In this document: piece after piece, positions 45,154-55,531 of the stretch
How the letters are laid out: each line of letters begins with the position of its first letter
How positions within the stretch are numbered: the stretch's first letter is position 1
Assembly (NCBI GenBank): GCA_963793295.1
Contig: CAWBZX010000041.1
Span: forward strand, 124,001 to 188,000
Reading direction: 5' to 3'
Source: JAHDHW01 sp963793295
GTDB taxonomy: Bacteria > Bacteroidota > Bacteroidia > Chitinophagales > Saprospiraceae
Length of the DNA stretch: 64,000 nucleotides
Notes under the pieces: model-generated
What the model was told of the DNA's origin: nothing
Database searches by the model: none
The model's input: only the letters and a program-made list of their open reading frames with translations
Position numbers and translations under genes: made by a program

Positions 45154-47268
45154 ATGTCATTTATTGATCAACAAACTGCTACACTGTTAAATAATATCCA
45201 GAACAATATTTTGATATCACATGGAAGGGAGCATTCCCGGTATTTTTTTATACGATTTGATGATAACACCCCTTCAAATTTCATTCGTTATAAAATAAGT
45301 CGTAATTCTGGATATATTACAACAGCTTTAGATCAACATAATAATTATATAGCATATAAAGCGTATAAAAATTCAAAAAATGAACTTTACAAATTTAAAA
45401 ATCAACTTGTAGTTATTGCCAAGGATAAAGATGCAACTTCTAAATTATTTGAAAATACGATAGTATTAGTTGAAGAATCAATCCAAAATTTAGTTAAAAC
45501 TTTTAGGAGCGAAGAGGCTACAATTGACTTTAAAATGTGGAGAGATAAATTTGATTGGGAATTTCTTGACTGGGCAAAAAAGTATTGGAGAGAAAAAATT
45601 GAGAAATTTATTAAAAACCATTTAAATAAATTGCAAAAAGAGAGTGCACATGAAAAAGGCGTGTTCAATGAGAGTGCCTTTAAAAAGGCTATTAAAAATT
45701 ATTTTGAATCAGCTGTTCGCTACAAAATGAAATATAAAGAAGAGGTAATGGTTTCTTTTTGTCTTTCTTCATCAGGGTATAAAAAACTCAGCCTTGATAA
45801 TAAATATTTTCCAAAAGATACATCTTTTGTTAGAGGGATGAAAAATTATCAATCTCAAAATATTCTAAATGATTCTATTGAAAAAAACTGGGATAGCAAT
45901 TTCCAAAAGGAAATAGATGCAGTTGTTATTGTTGCGCATGAAAATAGAAGTAGATTAGAAAAAAGTACTGAAATTTTAAAAAATATCTTAAAAGATGGAG
46001 GTCAAATTCTTTTTCATGAAGAAGGCAAGAAATTATATAAAAAAGTTAATGGAAAATTAATTGGGATAGAGCATTTTGGATATCCAGATGGATTAAGCCA
46101 GCCTGGCTTTATTAAAAGTAAATATCCAAAAAAAATAGAATTAATAGAAGAAAACTTGAAATTAGTCCTTGTAAAAGAACAATTGTTTAAAGACAAAATA
46201 AATAGATTAAGAGAATTAGAATCTAATATAGGATTAACGAAAGAAGAAAAAGAAAAATTAGAAGAGCTTGAAAACGCATTTGGTAGTTATTTAGTATTCA
46301 GAAAGTTAGAGCAAAATGTTAAACAGTTTAATTCAAAGGTCAGAACTCTAGCTGAAAAAATGCAGATTTTTAAAATAAAAACTGAAATAGCTAAAATAAC
46401 CGAAGTGAAGGAGAATGCAACTATAGGAGAAATAAAAGAATTGATTGAGAAAGTCAAAAACAAAAGTAGAGTTAATCAAGAAATATCCAAGGAAAATAGC
46501 ATACTCATAGAGGAAATAAAAAAACTTGAAAACTTTGAAAACAGTGAACATGGTAAAAAACTAATAGAATTAGCAGAGGCCCAATTGATGGGTCGATACA
46601 AGAACGATGCTACCCCAATTGTTCTTTCTAAGCTAGATGATAAATATAAAAATCATAAAGAAAAATTAATTAAAGAATTTAACAATTATGATGGAGAAGA
46701 TCATAATCCTTCAACGTTTAAAAAATTTGCAGAATATGGAGGAAGAGTCTGCCCATTTCATGCCCATATTCGTAAAGCCAATCCTCGATCAACAGATAAA
46801 AAAATTCGATTTCAAAACATTTATGAAAGCACTGATTTTTATGGGGTAAAAGGATTAGAAGTAGAAAAGAATAACGTTGAGGCCCGCATAGTTAGGCGTG
46901 GTTACACATATGATTATTTAGAAAAAGGAAGGCACCATGACTTAAATGATGAACCGGAAAATGATGTTGGCCTTTTATTTATAAGTTATCAGGCAAGCAT
47001 AAAAGGGCAATTTGAAAAAATTTCAGGTTGGTGCAATTCACCCTCCTTTCCGCCAAAAAGTATTACTAATCAGAATTTTGATGTAGGTTTAGATCCTATT
47101 ATTGGGCAGTTGTCAAAACAAAATAAGGATGAATGCAAACAATTTTGGGATGAAGATAATGGCAATGAAAAAACACCTTTTCTTTTTGGCAATGTTGTAA
47201 AACCAAAAGGAGGAGAATATTTCTTTGCGCCTTCTATTACTTTTTTAAAAAAATTAAAAAACTTTTGA
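45154..47268 (+). CDS. DyP-type haem peroxidase, enlarged with coiled-coil insertion
   Basis: 704 residues versus roughly 450-500 for class D DyPs. Signatures: catalytic Asp in FGYPDGLSQPGF (about 308), proximal haem His in CPFHAHIRKANPR (about 532), distal Arg in IVRRGYTYD, then GLLFISYQASIKGQFEKISGWCNSPSFP and GLDPIIGQ. The extra length comes from an expanded N-terminal half (about 60-200) and a Lys/Glu-rich helical insertion between the Asp and His motifs (about 325-500). No signal peptide. DyPs oxidise dyes, phenolics and haem with H2O2. The gene is visibly more A+T-rich than its neighbours, which suggests foreign origin. Confidence 0.85.
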   Translation: MSFIDQQTATLLNNIQNNILISHGREHSRYFFIRFDDNTPSNFIRYKISRNSGYITTALDQHNNYIAYKAYKNSKNELYKFKNQLVVIAKDKDATSKLFENTIVLVEESIQNLVKTFRSEEATIDFKMWRDKFDWEFLDWAKKYWREKIEKFIKNHLNKLQKESAHEKGVFNESAFKKAIKNYFESAVRYKMKYKEEVMVSFCLSSSGYKKLSLDNKYFPKDTSFVRGMKNYQSQNILNDSIEKNWDSNFQKEIDAVVIVAHENRSRLEKSTEILKNILKDGGQILFHEEGKKLYKKVNGKLIGIEHFGYPDGLSQPGFIKSKYPKKIELIEENLKLVLVKEQLFKDKINRLRELESNIGLTKEEKEKLEELENAFGSYLVFRKLEQNVKQFNSKVRTLAEKMQIFKIKTEIAKITEVKENATIGEIKELIEKVKNKSRVNQEISKENSILIEEIKKLENFENSEHGKKLIELAEAQLMGRYKNDATPIVLSKLDDKYKNHKEKLIKEFNNYDGEDHNPSTFKKFAEYGGRVCPFHAHIRKANPRSTDKKIRFQNIYESTDFYGVKGLEVEKNNVEARIVRRGYTYDYLEKGRHHDLNDEPENDVGLLFISYQASIKGQFEKISGWCNSPSFPPKSITNQNFDVGLDPIIGQLSKQNKDECKQFWDEDNGNEKTPFLFGNVVKPKGGEYFFAPSITFLKKLKNF

Positions 47269-47360
47269 TTAGGAAAAACAATCTCTCAAAAAATTATTCG
47301 GAATAGTTGTTAATAGAATACATAGTTTATTAATTTACATTGTCACATCAGTAAAATACA

Positions 47361-50300
47361 ATGCGCAATGCAAAATTCCGGATTTGTAGATCCTGTTTAT
47401 TCTTCATAACTATTCTTCTCCTTCCTTTTTCAATAAAAGGTCAGTCCGAAGTTTTTTCTTTCCAAAGGCTGACCGTTGCCCAAAACCTCACTTCCCAAAA
47501 CAACAATCGTTTCATTTATAGAGATTCTGAAGGATTTGTATGGATCAGTTCACAGGATGGATTGAATCGCTATGACGGTAAAGCAATAAAACAATATTTA
47601 CCAATTGCAGATGATTCACTTTCCTTATCCAGCAGCGGTATCGAAGGCATGTTTTTCGAAGATAAAACAGGGAATCTATGGATCAGCACTACGGATTATT
47701 TAAACTATTTTGATCGAAAAAGGGAATATTTTATAAGACATGACCTCGGAACTTGTCTTGATGTCGATACCTCCAAAACTATAAAGAGAAACAGGGTGCT
47801 TTTTCAGGACACGTTACACAACCGACTTTGGGTATGGTATAAGGATAGCATTTTTGTTTACGCTCCTGATCAACAAAAATTTCTTTATTCCCTGGATACT
47901 TTGAGTTATCTGCAAGGCTTGGGTTTGCAGATGCAGGCAGCTAAGAATGTCCCCGGGCATTATCTTTTCGTACCACAACCTGGAGGTTGGCAAATAAGAT
48001 ATTATCAAGACCGAATAAAAATCTGGGAAAGAGATTACCCGGAAAAAAAAGATCCGAAATACCGGGCCTGGAAATTCTTCTTCGAAAACGAAAACCGACT
48101 CTGGATCGGAACAGATGCAGGGCTGGTAATGCAGGATATTGGTACAGGTAGTTTCAGTATTTACAACAACTTTATGGATCATCACGTAGCTCCGGTTACC
48201 GGCTTAGTTCCATATGGCGAAGATAAGCTGGTAGTAGCTACAAATGAAAAGGGCATTTACTATTTCAATACCAATCGCCTAGAATTTACACAACGATTTT
48301 ACGCTGATGAAGAAGACGGAATCGAAGCCTTTGAGTACCCTGTTGAACACATCTATCTTGACCCGGAAAACAACCTGTGGATAGCTTCTCCGGGCAGGGG
48401 TGTATATCATACAAACCTGAGGAAGAAAAAGTTTAATTCTTATTTGAAAGACCGTGTGGGTAGTCCTTCAGGAATGAATTATATTAAGGCTATGACGGAA
48501 GATGCCAAAGGACATATTTGGTGCTTGACCAGGAATGGCATTGTAGTGTTGGATCAATATGGAAAGTCAATTTCTGGCTTTGAAAATTATCGTGGAGACA
48601 AAGTCCCATTCACAGGGAGCAATCCCTTTTTCATTTTTTGTGACCGGGAAGATCGCATTTGGGTAGGTGTACATCAAGGCTTATATATGCTTACAAAAGT
48701 TGGGGCACAGTTTATGGAAATAGCTGCTCCAGCGGAATCTGCTACCGACAGGCCCGTTTTTACCTATGTTAACCAATTGTCTAATGGAAGAATTCTGGTA
48801 TCCACATTGAAAGCTGGCATATTCGAGGCATTTGTAGATAATGATAAGGTAACGTTAAGAAATTTACCAGAACTCAAAGAGGTAGAGGGCGCTTATGGTA
48901 TAATTTACGAAAACCAAAAGGGTCAGGTGTTATTTTGCAAGCTTTGGGATAGTGTGCTGGTTTTTGATCAGGACAACAACAATAATCTTGTTCATGATAC
49001 AACCTTATCCATGAAACCAATGGTTAATGCTTTTCTTGAAGACCAACTGGAGCAAATCATTTGGATAGCCACTGACAATGGATTGCATCAATTGGATTTA
49101 GAAAAGAGTCCCTATAAACTCCAACAGGACACCTTGTTGCCTTTCCACAATCTAAAAGGTCTGTTACAGGATGAACAACGAAATTTGTGGATCAGTACAA
49201 ACCGCGGTCTGGTTCAATACCATCCGGATTCAGTAAATTGGAAAGTTTTTCAACGGTCAGACGGCTTACAAGACCAGGAATTCAATTTTTGGTCAGCCTT
49301 GAAAACCAGCAATAGTCTATTCGCCTTCGGCGGTGTCAACGGCGTCAATATTTTTGATCCTAATACAATCAAAGACTTAAATACCCCTGCAAAACCAACA
49401 ATTACCTCTATTCTGGTTGAAGATATGCCCTGGAAAAACCCAAGTTGTGCGTTAACAGCTGCTACCAATATTTCCCAAATACAGAAGATGAATTTGAAGT
49501 GGAGGGAGAATACTTTGACTTTTACTTTTGCAGCATTGGAGTACAGTGATCCTTCCGCCAATCAATTTAAATACCAAATGGTTGGATTGGATGAAAACAT
49601 GGTTTATAGCGGGACTGACAACTCTGCCCGTTATGCTGAGCTGAAACCGAGAGATTACACCTTCGAGGTTTATGCTTCTAATTCGGACGGGGTTTGGTTC
49701 GGTCCCCGCCGACTGGATATTACTATCCAACCGCCCTGGTGGGAAACCTGGGAGTTCCGTATAATTGCCGGGCTTTTACTGGCATTTATACTTTACGCTA
49801 TTTATCGCTACCGTATAGCCCAGATACGCAAGGAAGAAGAATTTAAACGCAAAGAAGCAGAGTACAAACAACTCGTTGCGGAGACTGAAACCGCAGTGTT
49901 GCGCCTTCAGATGAACCCGCATTTCATTTTCAACAGTATGAACTCGATCAATAGTTACATCCTTCAAAAGGATGTGGATACTGCGAGCGATTACCTGCAC
50001 CGTTTTGCGACACTGATGCGGATGATCCTGAAATTTGCGGCTAAACCATTGATTGCCGTTTCGGATGAGATCGACTTGCTGGAACTTTATTTGCAAACGG
50101 AAGCGATGCGTTTTGATAAAAAATTTAGTTACGATTTCGATCTAAAAGATGATCTCGATCCTGATGAATTTGTCCTTCCAACGATGATCTTGCAGCCCTT
50201 TGTAGAAAATGCGATCTGGCATGGGCTTTCAAGCAAAAATGAAGGAGAAGGTCATATAAAAATCAGCTTTTGGCAGGAAAACGAAAGCCTGCTTTGCAGC

Positions 50301-50513
50301 GTGGCCGATAATGGAATTGGCAGAGACGCTTCTGGTCAGATCAGTCAAAAAGCCAAAACGCATGAATCCAAGGCGCTTTCCATTACCGAACATCGCCTTC
50401 GATTATTAGGAAATAAAAATGGCAATGAAGCTTCTTTTGAAATCCATGATTTGGTAGATGCTGCTCAAAATCCAGCCGGAACAAAAGTGGTTCTTCGGTT
50501 TCCTTTGCTGTAA
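47361..50513 (+). CDS. Propeller/Y_Y_Y sensor histidine kinase (LytS-type)
   Basis: 1050 residues: signal peptide, periplasmic two-propeller region (about 30-690) with repeated motifs such as DSEGFVWISSQDGLNRYDG and DEQRNLWISTNRGL, a Y_Y_Y domain (about 700-790), one membrane helix (about 797-815) and a coiled coil. Then the His_kinase domain with the phosphoacceptor His in LQMNPHFIFNSMNSI (about 855) and an ATPase with ENAIWHGLSSK and VADNGIGRDAS. It is the probable partner of the LytTR regulator at 43783. Its last ~480 nt are nearly identical to those of the paralogue just downstream. Confidence 0.94.
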   Translation: MRNAKFRICRSCLFFITILLLPFSIKGQSEVFSFQRLTVAQNLTSQNNNRFIYRDSEGFVWISSQDGLNRYDGKAIKQYLPIADDSLSLSSSGIEGMFFEDKTGNLWISTTDYLNYFDRKREYFIRHDLGTCLDVDTSKTIKRNRVLFQDTLHNRLWVWYKDSIFVYAPDQQKFLYSLDTLSYLQGLGLQMQAAKNVPGHYLFVPQPGGWQIRYYQDRIKIWERDYPEKKDPKYRAWKFFFENENRLWIGTDAGLVMQDIGTGSFSIYNNFMDHHVAPVTGLVPYGEDKLVVATNEKGIYYFNTNRLEFTQRFYADEEDGIEAFEYPVEHIYLDPENNLWIASPGRGVYHTNLRKKKFNSYLKDRVGSPSGMNYIKAMTEDAKGHIWCLTRNGIVVLDQYGKSISGFENYRGDKVPFTGSNPFFIFCDREDRIWVGVHQGLYMLTKVGAQFMEIAAPAESATDRPVFTYVNQLSNGRILVSTLKAGIFEAFVDNDKVTLRNLPELKEVEGAYGIIYENQKGQVLFCKLWDSVLVFDQDNNNNLVHDTTLSMKPMVNAFLEDQLEQIIWIATDNGLHQLDLEKSPYKLQQDTLLPFHNLKGLLQDEQRNLWISTNRGLVQYHPDSVNWKVFQRSDGLQDQEFNFWSALKTSNSLFAFGGVNGVNIFDPNTIKDLNTPAKPTITSILVEDMPWKNPSCALTAATNISQIQKMNLKWRENTLTFTFAALEYSDPSANQFKYQMVGLDENMVYSGTDNSARYAELKPRDYTFEVYASNSDGVWFGPRRLDITIQPPWWETWEFRIIAGLLLAFILYAIYRYRIAQIRKEEEFKRKEAEYKQLVAETETAVLRLQMNPHFIFNSMNSINSYILQKDVDTASDYLHRFATLMRMILKFAAKPLIAVSDEIDLLELYLQTEAMRFDKKFSYDFDLKDDLDPDEFVLPTMILQPFVENAIWHGLSSKNEGEGHIKISFWQENESLLCSVADNGIGRDASGQISQKAKTHESKALSITEHRLRLLGNKNGNEASFEIHDLVDAAQNPAGTKVVLRFPLL

Positions 50514-50592
50514 ACTGATTTACACGCGGCATTTACATTCCTCTTTCTGCAATTTAGTTGTTATCTTAGATAGATACCTTTGACGAAATACA

Positions 50593-53500
50593 ATGGGCAA
50601 TGTTAAATGTCAGGTTTGTAAAACCTGTTTACTCATTATAACTATTCTTCTCCTTCCTTTTTACATAAAAGGCCAGTCCGAAGTTTTTTCTTTCCAAAGG
50701 CTATCCGTTGCTCAAAATCTCACGGCTCAAAAGTACAACTACTATATTTTTAAAGATTCAGAAGGATTTGTCTGGATAAGTTCTATAGACGGGTTGAATC
50801 GTTTTGATGGCCTCAAAGTGAAACAATACCTTCCCAATCCGGTCAAAAGTGACTACTTTGGGATTAGCTGATGTTAATGTTCAGGGTGAGTTTTTTGAAG
50901 ATAAGGAAAGAAATCTTTGGTTCTGCACCAACAAAGCCATTCAAAAATATGATCGACGAATCGATGAATTCCGTCAATTTTATTTTACCAAAAATGGTGA
51001 GCGCCTGAGCGGAGATTATCAATTACATTATCTTGATCCTGAAACGGAGAATTTATGGGTCAGGCTGGAAGACACTTTTTATGTTTGTCCGATAGGTTCC
51101 GATCTCAAACCGATCTTTAAGGACACCATTCCCAAAAATAGTCGCAGGTACAAATGTAAAGTCGAGCAAGGCCAGGATTCCATTGATAATTATTTATTTA
51201 TACCAATTCTTAATGGACTGCAAGTAAGGGCTTTCAGGAGCAATAAGGAAGTCGTTAGATATGATTTTCTAAAATTAAATCGGCCAGGCTATACTGCTCA
51301 TTCACTTTATTTTGAAAACGATAAAAAGCTTTGGGTAGGTGCGGATACAGGACTCATGGTTTTAAATTTGGAAAATGGCAACCTCAGGATTTTCAATGAG
51401 TTCCATGGAATTTCGATTTCAAAAATTAAGGGCATTGAACCGTTTAAAAAGGATGTATTAATTGTTGCAACTGAAGAGGATGGTATTTATTATTTTGACA
51501 AAGATGCTTTTGAATTTACCGGTCAATTGTTTACTAATGAAGAAGACAGGCTGGCGCCTTTTCAACAACCAATTGATGAAATATACCTTAGTTCCGATCA
51601 CACGTTGTGGATTTCAACACTGGGAAAAGGAGTATATTTTGCCAATTTGGAGAAAAACAAGTTCAAAGCTTTTTTACAAAATGTTCAAGGTGAGCCGACA
51701 AAATTTAACAATGTCAAATCAATCGCAGAAGATGATCAGGGACGCATTTGGTGCTTGGCTGCGGATGGATTATCTGTACTAGATGAAAATGGGGATCTCC
51801 TGAATCATAGAGGGAAATTCAGTGGAGCAGGAATTAAATTTACGGGAAACGAATCCTCCAATATTTATTACGACGATTCAAAAAGGATATGGGTTGGAAC
51901 ACGTGAAGAATTATACGTTCTCGTTTCTGGAGCAAATCAATTTCAAAAAATACAGCATAATTTTTCTAAAGATGCCTCCTGGTTTACTTTTATTAGTAAC
52001 CTTCGAAGTGATACCAGTCGATTGTTTGTGTCGACTCAATTCAATGGTATGCTTGAAATCACGGAAGAAGAAAACGAAGTCTTTAAGTTACTTCCGTTGC
52101 CTGAACTCAAAGAAGATTATACTTTGATTTATGATAGCAAAGGATTGATTTATTTAGGGTCGAATACAAGTAATATACAAATATGTCGATTAGAAAATGG
52201 TCAACTAACTAAGGATACCATCCTGCCTTTACCCGGTCAGATTAACGGTTTATTGGAAGATAACAAAGGCAATGGTTTATGGATAGCAACTGCAAACGGT
52301 CTTTTTAATTTAAAAAAACGAGACTTCACCTATTTGTTACAACGAGACAGTTACCTGAGTATTCCAACGCTCAATGGAATATTGCAGGATGATGCCGGAA
52401 ATCTTTGGTTAAGCTCCAACCAGGGATTGATACGATACAATCCAGGTACTAAAGCAATAAGAAAATATAGTTTGGCCGACGGCCTCCAAGCATTGGAATT
52501 TAACTTTTGGTCAGTTTTAAAAACAGGAAATGGAAAGTTTGTTTTCGGTGGCGTCAACGGAATAAATATTTTCAATCCAACAGAGATCGAGGATATTAAA
52601 ATACAAGCCCACCCAGTCATTACAGGGATCAAAATCAATGGCGCACTTCCATCCGATCAACTAAAATGCGATTCGACAGGAGCAACCAATATTTCCGAGA
52701 TTCGAAAGTTGATTTTTAAATATGATGAAAACAGTCTCAGTATTCAGGTTGCCGCTCTAGAATATAGCGACCCGACTTCAAACCAGTTCAAGTATAGAAT
52801 GAAAGGTAAAAATGAAAGCTGGATACAAAACGGAACTGACAATACCATTAATCTGTCTTTTTTATCGCCGGGTTCTTATAACCTGGAAATTGATGCCACA
52901 AACTCAGATGGAGCATGGTCGAATAATCCGCACAAATTACAAATCAGGATAAAACCACCTTGGTATTTGACTACCCAAGCGATCATTTTTTATATCCTGG
53001 CGATCATCGGATTAATTTATACCTACTACCGATACCGCATCGCTCAGATCCGCAAGGAAGAGGAATTCAAACGCAAAGAAGCAGAGTTTCGACAAAAGGA
53101 AGCAGAATACAAACAACTCGTCGCGGAAACCGAAACGGCAGTGTCTGCGCCTACAAATGAATCCACATTTTATTTTTAACAGTATGAATTCGATCAATAG
53201 TTATATCCTTCAAAAAGATGTGGATACGGCAAGCGATTATCTGCAATCGATTTGCAAAACTCATGCGGATGATCCTGAAATTTGCTGCAAAGCCGTTGAT
53301 TGCTGTTTCGGATGAGATCGAATTGCTGGAGCTTTATTTGCAAACGGAAGCGATGCGATTTGACAAGAAATTTAGTTATGACTTTGATCTGAAAGATGAC
53401 TTCGATCCCGATGAATTTGTCCTTCCAACGATGATCCTGCAACCTTTTGTAGAAAATGCTATCTGGCATGGGCTTTCCAGCAAAAATGAAGGCGAAGGTC

Positions 53501-53760
53501 ATATAAAAATCAGTTTTTGGCAGGAAAACGAAAGCCTGCTTTGCAGTGTGGCCGATAATGGAATTGGTAGAGACGCTTCTGGTCAGATCAGTCAAAAAGC
53601 TAAAACGCATGAATCTAAGGCGCTTTCCATTACCGAACATCGCCTTCGATTATTAGGAAATAAAAATGGCGTTGAAGCTTCTTTTGAAATCCATGATTTG
53701 GTAGATGCTGCTCAAAATCCAGCCGGAACAAAAGTGGTTCTTCGATTTCCTTTGTTGTAA
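50593..53760 (+). pseudogene. Second propeller/Y_Y_Y LytS-type histidine kinase, three frameshifts
   Basis: Full-length paralogue of the 47361-50513 kinase, with the same signal peptide, propellers, Y_Y_Y, membrane helix and kinase order. The frame is broken at about 50850-50871 (after YLPNPVKSD), at 53145 (extra C inside GTGTCTGCG; the paralogue has GTGTTGCG) and at about 53246 (CTGCAATCGA versus CTGCACCG). Each behaves as one extra base. Between breaks the protein is well conserved, including MNPHFIFNSMNSI in the middle frame. Either sequencing errors or a very young pseudogene. The 3' part (53283-53760) almost matches 50036-50513, which indicates gene conversion or recent duplication. Confidence 0.88.
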
Positions 53761-54292
53761 AATTGTTTTTCCGTTCCTACATTCAAAAGTAGGTTTTGAT
53801 AGCTGGGAACTTTCTTTTATACATATCCCGTTGTTTAAATAGTTATTAAGTATTAATTTAGTAACAATAATTAGAGCATTCAAAATACGAATTGCTAATT
53901 GCCAGGAACAATAGATAAAAAAACCAACTTGCCATTTAAAATCAAATTGGATTAAGCTGTCTCACGTTTATCTAGATTTGAAAATCTATTAGTTCTTTTT
54001 AATTCCAAACTATTCTTGAAACGGACCTACAGCGTCTGAAATGAAAAGGAAGTCAGAAATATATTATTGAATATTTGACCATTTCCTTTTACTGCAATTT
54101 TTCAAAGAATAATCCCTTTTTTAAAACTTTTAAACCAAAACCATGAAAACAATTTTAGAATCATTAACCCAAAGCGCGCAGGACTAGCCCAAAACCGTTA
54201 CCAGAAATTACCATCTGGTTTCCTCAAAGCTATTCCTTTCTTTACCCTCAAAACGGATCATATCCAAAAACACGTATCCGAATACTTTAGAT
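53761..54292. other. Intergenic region with a broken member of the small-gene family
   Basis: Mostly AT-rich without clear genes. At 54143-54187 a 14-codon frame begins ATGAAAACAATTTTAG, preceded by the same CCAAAAC-type leader seen at the other MKT... genes, then stops. A following frame (about 54181-54294, containing NRYQKLPSGFLKAIPFF) looks coding but has no start. This may be a decayed paralogue. Confidence 0.4.
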
Positions 54293-54457
54293 GATCCGTT
54301 ACTGGCTACCTGGTTTTTATAAAGTAACCCTAAATAACCCCGAAGCCAATGATCTCATCCGACAAGTGCGACGTGTTCCTTTCGGAATACGTCGCACCTC
54401 ACCGAATTGCATGGATTGACTTTCTTTTTTACCAAATAACCAAAAAATCAATCAGTC
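54293..54457 (+). repeat. Duplicated ~160-nt leader with hairpin, copy 1
   Basis: Directly precedes the ATG of the 70-aa gene. It is clearly similar to 58730-58886, which precedes a different gene. It contains a 13-bp hairpin (54367-54379 with 54384-54396, one G-U pair, TTTC loop) and a downstream block GATTGACTTTCTTTTTT. The hairpin is conserved with a compensated pair, so an RNA role such as attenuator or regulatory 5' leader is likely. Confidence 0.7.
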
Positions 54458-54670
54458 ATGAAAAGTGCTCAAGAAAGTAAAAAGGTCAACCAAAATAGCG
54501 TAACTGTTGATCTTCCTGGCCAAAAAATCTGGAAAGAACTAGAGCAGTGTGTGGTTGAATCTTCCCTGGAGGGAAATCAACCCATGGATCGTAAAAAAGC
54601 AGAAAGGATCGAACAACTGATGGATCAGGCTTATGAATTATTACTTGAAAAACTGATCCGACAAAATTAA
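54458..54670 (+). CDS. 70-residue small cytoplasmic protein (copy 1)
   Basis: MKSAQESKKVNQNSVTVDLP is followed by a helical tail ending LLLEKLIRQN. It is paralogous to the 59459-59671 product; shared positions include MKS, the SxxLP block (VDLPGQKIW / IDLPSHRVW), the KAExI(E/M)(Q/D)xMDxAY run and the final L(I/V)RQN. No signal peptide, no known domain; a basic N-terminus and amphipathic C-terminal helices suggest a small regulator or partner protein. Lies 70 nt before an exported Ig-like lipoprotein gene and after the structured leader. Confidence 0.7.
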   Translation: MKSAQESKKVNQNSVTVDLPGQKIWKELEQCVVESSLEGNQPMDRKKAERIEQLMDQAYELLLEKLIRQN

Positions 54671-54739
54671 AATTACTATGCACAGATTGAGTTCATCCAT
54701 TTTTTTAAAGTAATTTTTAAACCTCTAAAACCAAATATT

Positions 54740-55288
54740 ATGAAAACTCCAATTAAATTTTTGTCAATGATCACTACGGTGGCGATGGTTTCGCTTATTC
54801 TACTTTCCTGCGCCAAAGAAGAGCTCTTGCCGATTAAATCTTCAAATGAAGCCATCACTCAATTGGCAAAAGACCAGGCCCTCGAAACTGCGACAGCATC
54901 AACTGTTTTCGAAACTGATTTTTTATATGAACGGGTACCCGGAACAGATTACACTTTTGCGGAAGCCCTCAAGAGTATCGATCCTGATGTGCATCCCGAT
55001 TGGGCTATGGACATCAAATCGTTCACCTGTATTCGTAATGGACAGACGCTACTCGTTTATAATCCAAAAGATCCCGACCTCAATTTCTATGGTACGCGCG
55101 AATTTGCCGTTTACTGGTTTAAAGATGAAAGGCCCATCAGAGGAACGAATCGAATCGATTGTGTTTGTAAAGGAAGATTTGCAGCGATTGTAATTCATAG
55201 AGGAACTCAGCATGCTGTTGGAATTGCCTTTCATACAGGCCGTGCTTGTTATGCGGATGAAGTTTCAGTTGCTAATGATGTCAACTGA
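54740..55288 (+). CDS. Ig-like four-cysteine lipoprotein (copy 1)
   Basis: 182 residues. Lipobox LILLSC (Cys about 24), then AKEELLPI, a variable spacer with YTFAEALKSIDPD, and a ~85-residue domain: FTCIRNGQTLLVYNPKDPDLNFY ... VYWFKDERPI ... CVCKGRFAAIVI ... RAC. Four Cys are conserved in all three paralogues (59743, 60687). The WFKDG...GKYAVVV pattern resembles the small Ig-like domains of Bacteroidota surface proteins. Likely anchored in a membrane facing the periplasm or outside. Function unknown. Confidence 0.75.
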   Translation: MKTPIKFLSMITTVAMVSLILLSCAKEELLPIKSSNEAITQLAKDQALETATASTVFETDFLYERVPGTDYTFAEALKSIDPDVHPDWAMDIKSFTCIRNGQTLLVYNPKDPDLNFYGTREFAVYWFKDERPIRGTNRIDCVCKGRFAAIVIHRGTQHAVGIAFHTGRACYADEVSVANDVN

Positions 55289-55337
55289 CCTGTTTGCTGA
55301 TCCAATGAGTATTATGATATTATTTCAAAACCGTTTT

Positions 55338-55371
55338 GGAAAAGCATCAGATAAAATCTGTTTGCTTTTCC
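55338..55371 (+). terminator. Hairpin after the copy 1 lipoprotein gene
   Basis: GGAAAAGCA (55338-55346) pairs with TGCTTTTCC (55363-55371), with an additional inner CAGAT/ATCTG stem, followed by a short T-rich stretch. Confidence 0.6.
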
Positions 55372-55531
55372 TTTCATCAAGCTTTTGGATCTTTATTTTT
55401 TAAAAAAAATAGCTTAGCTTTTTTCATTATATTTAAAGATAGGCGACATGATTAAAGCGGTTGTATTCATAATTTTGAAACCTCAAAGCCTTCTATAATG
55501 CAAGCTAAAAGCCAAAAAACATCCCCTCCAA

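Noticed and set aside
50840..53250. Programmed frameshifting in the kinase paralogue
   Set aside because: Three separate breaks without slippery sites or conserved stimulators are better explained by error or decay.
53761..54457. Insertion sequence remnant between the kinase paralogue and the small genes
   Set aside because: No transposase-like frame, terminal inverted repeats or target duplications could be found.
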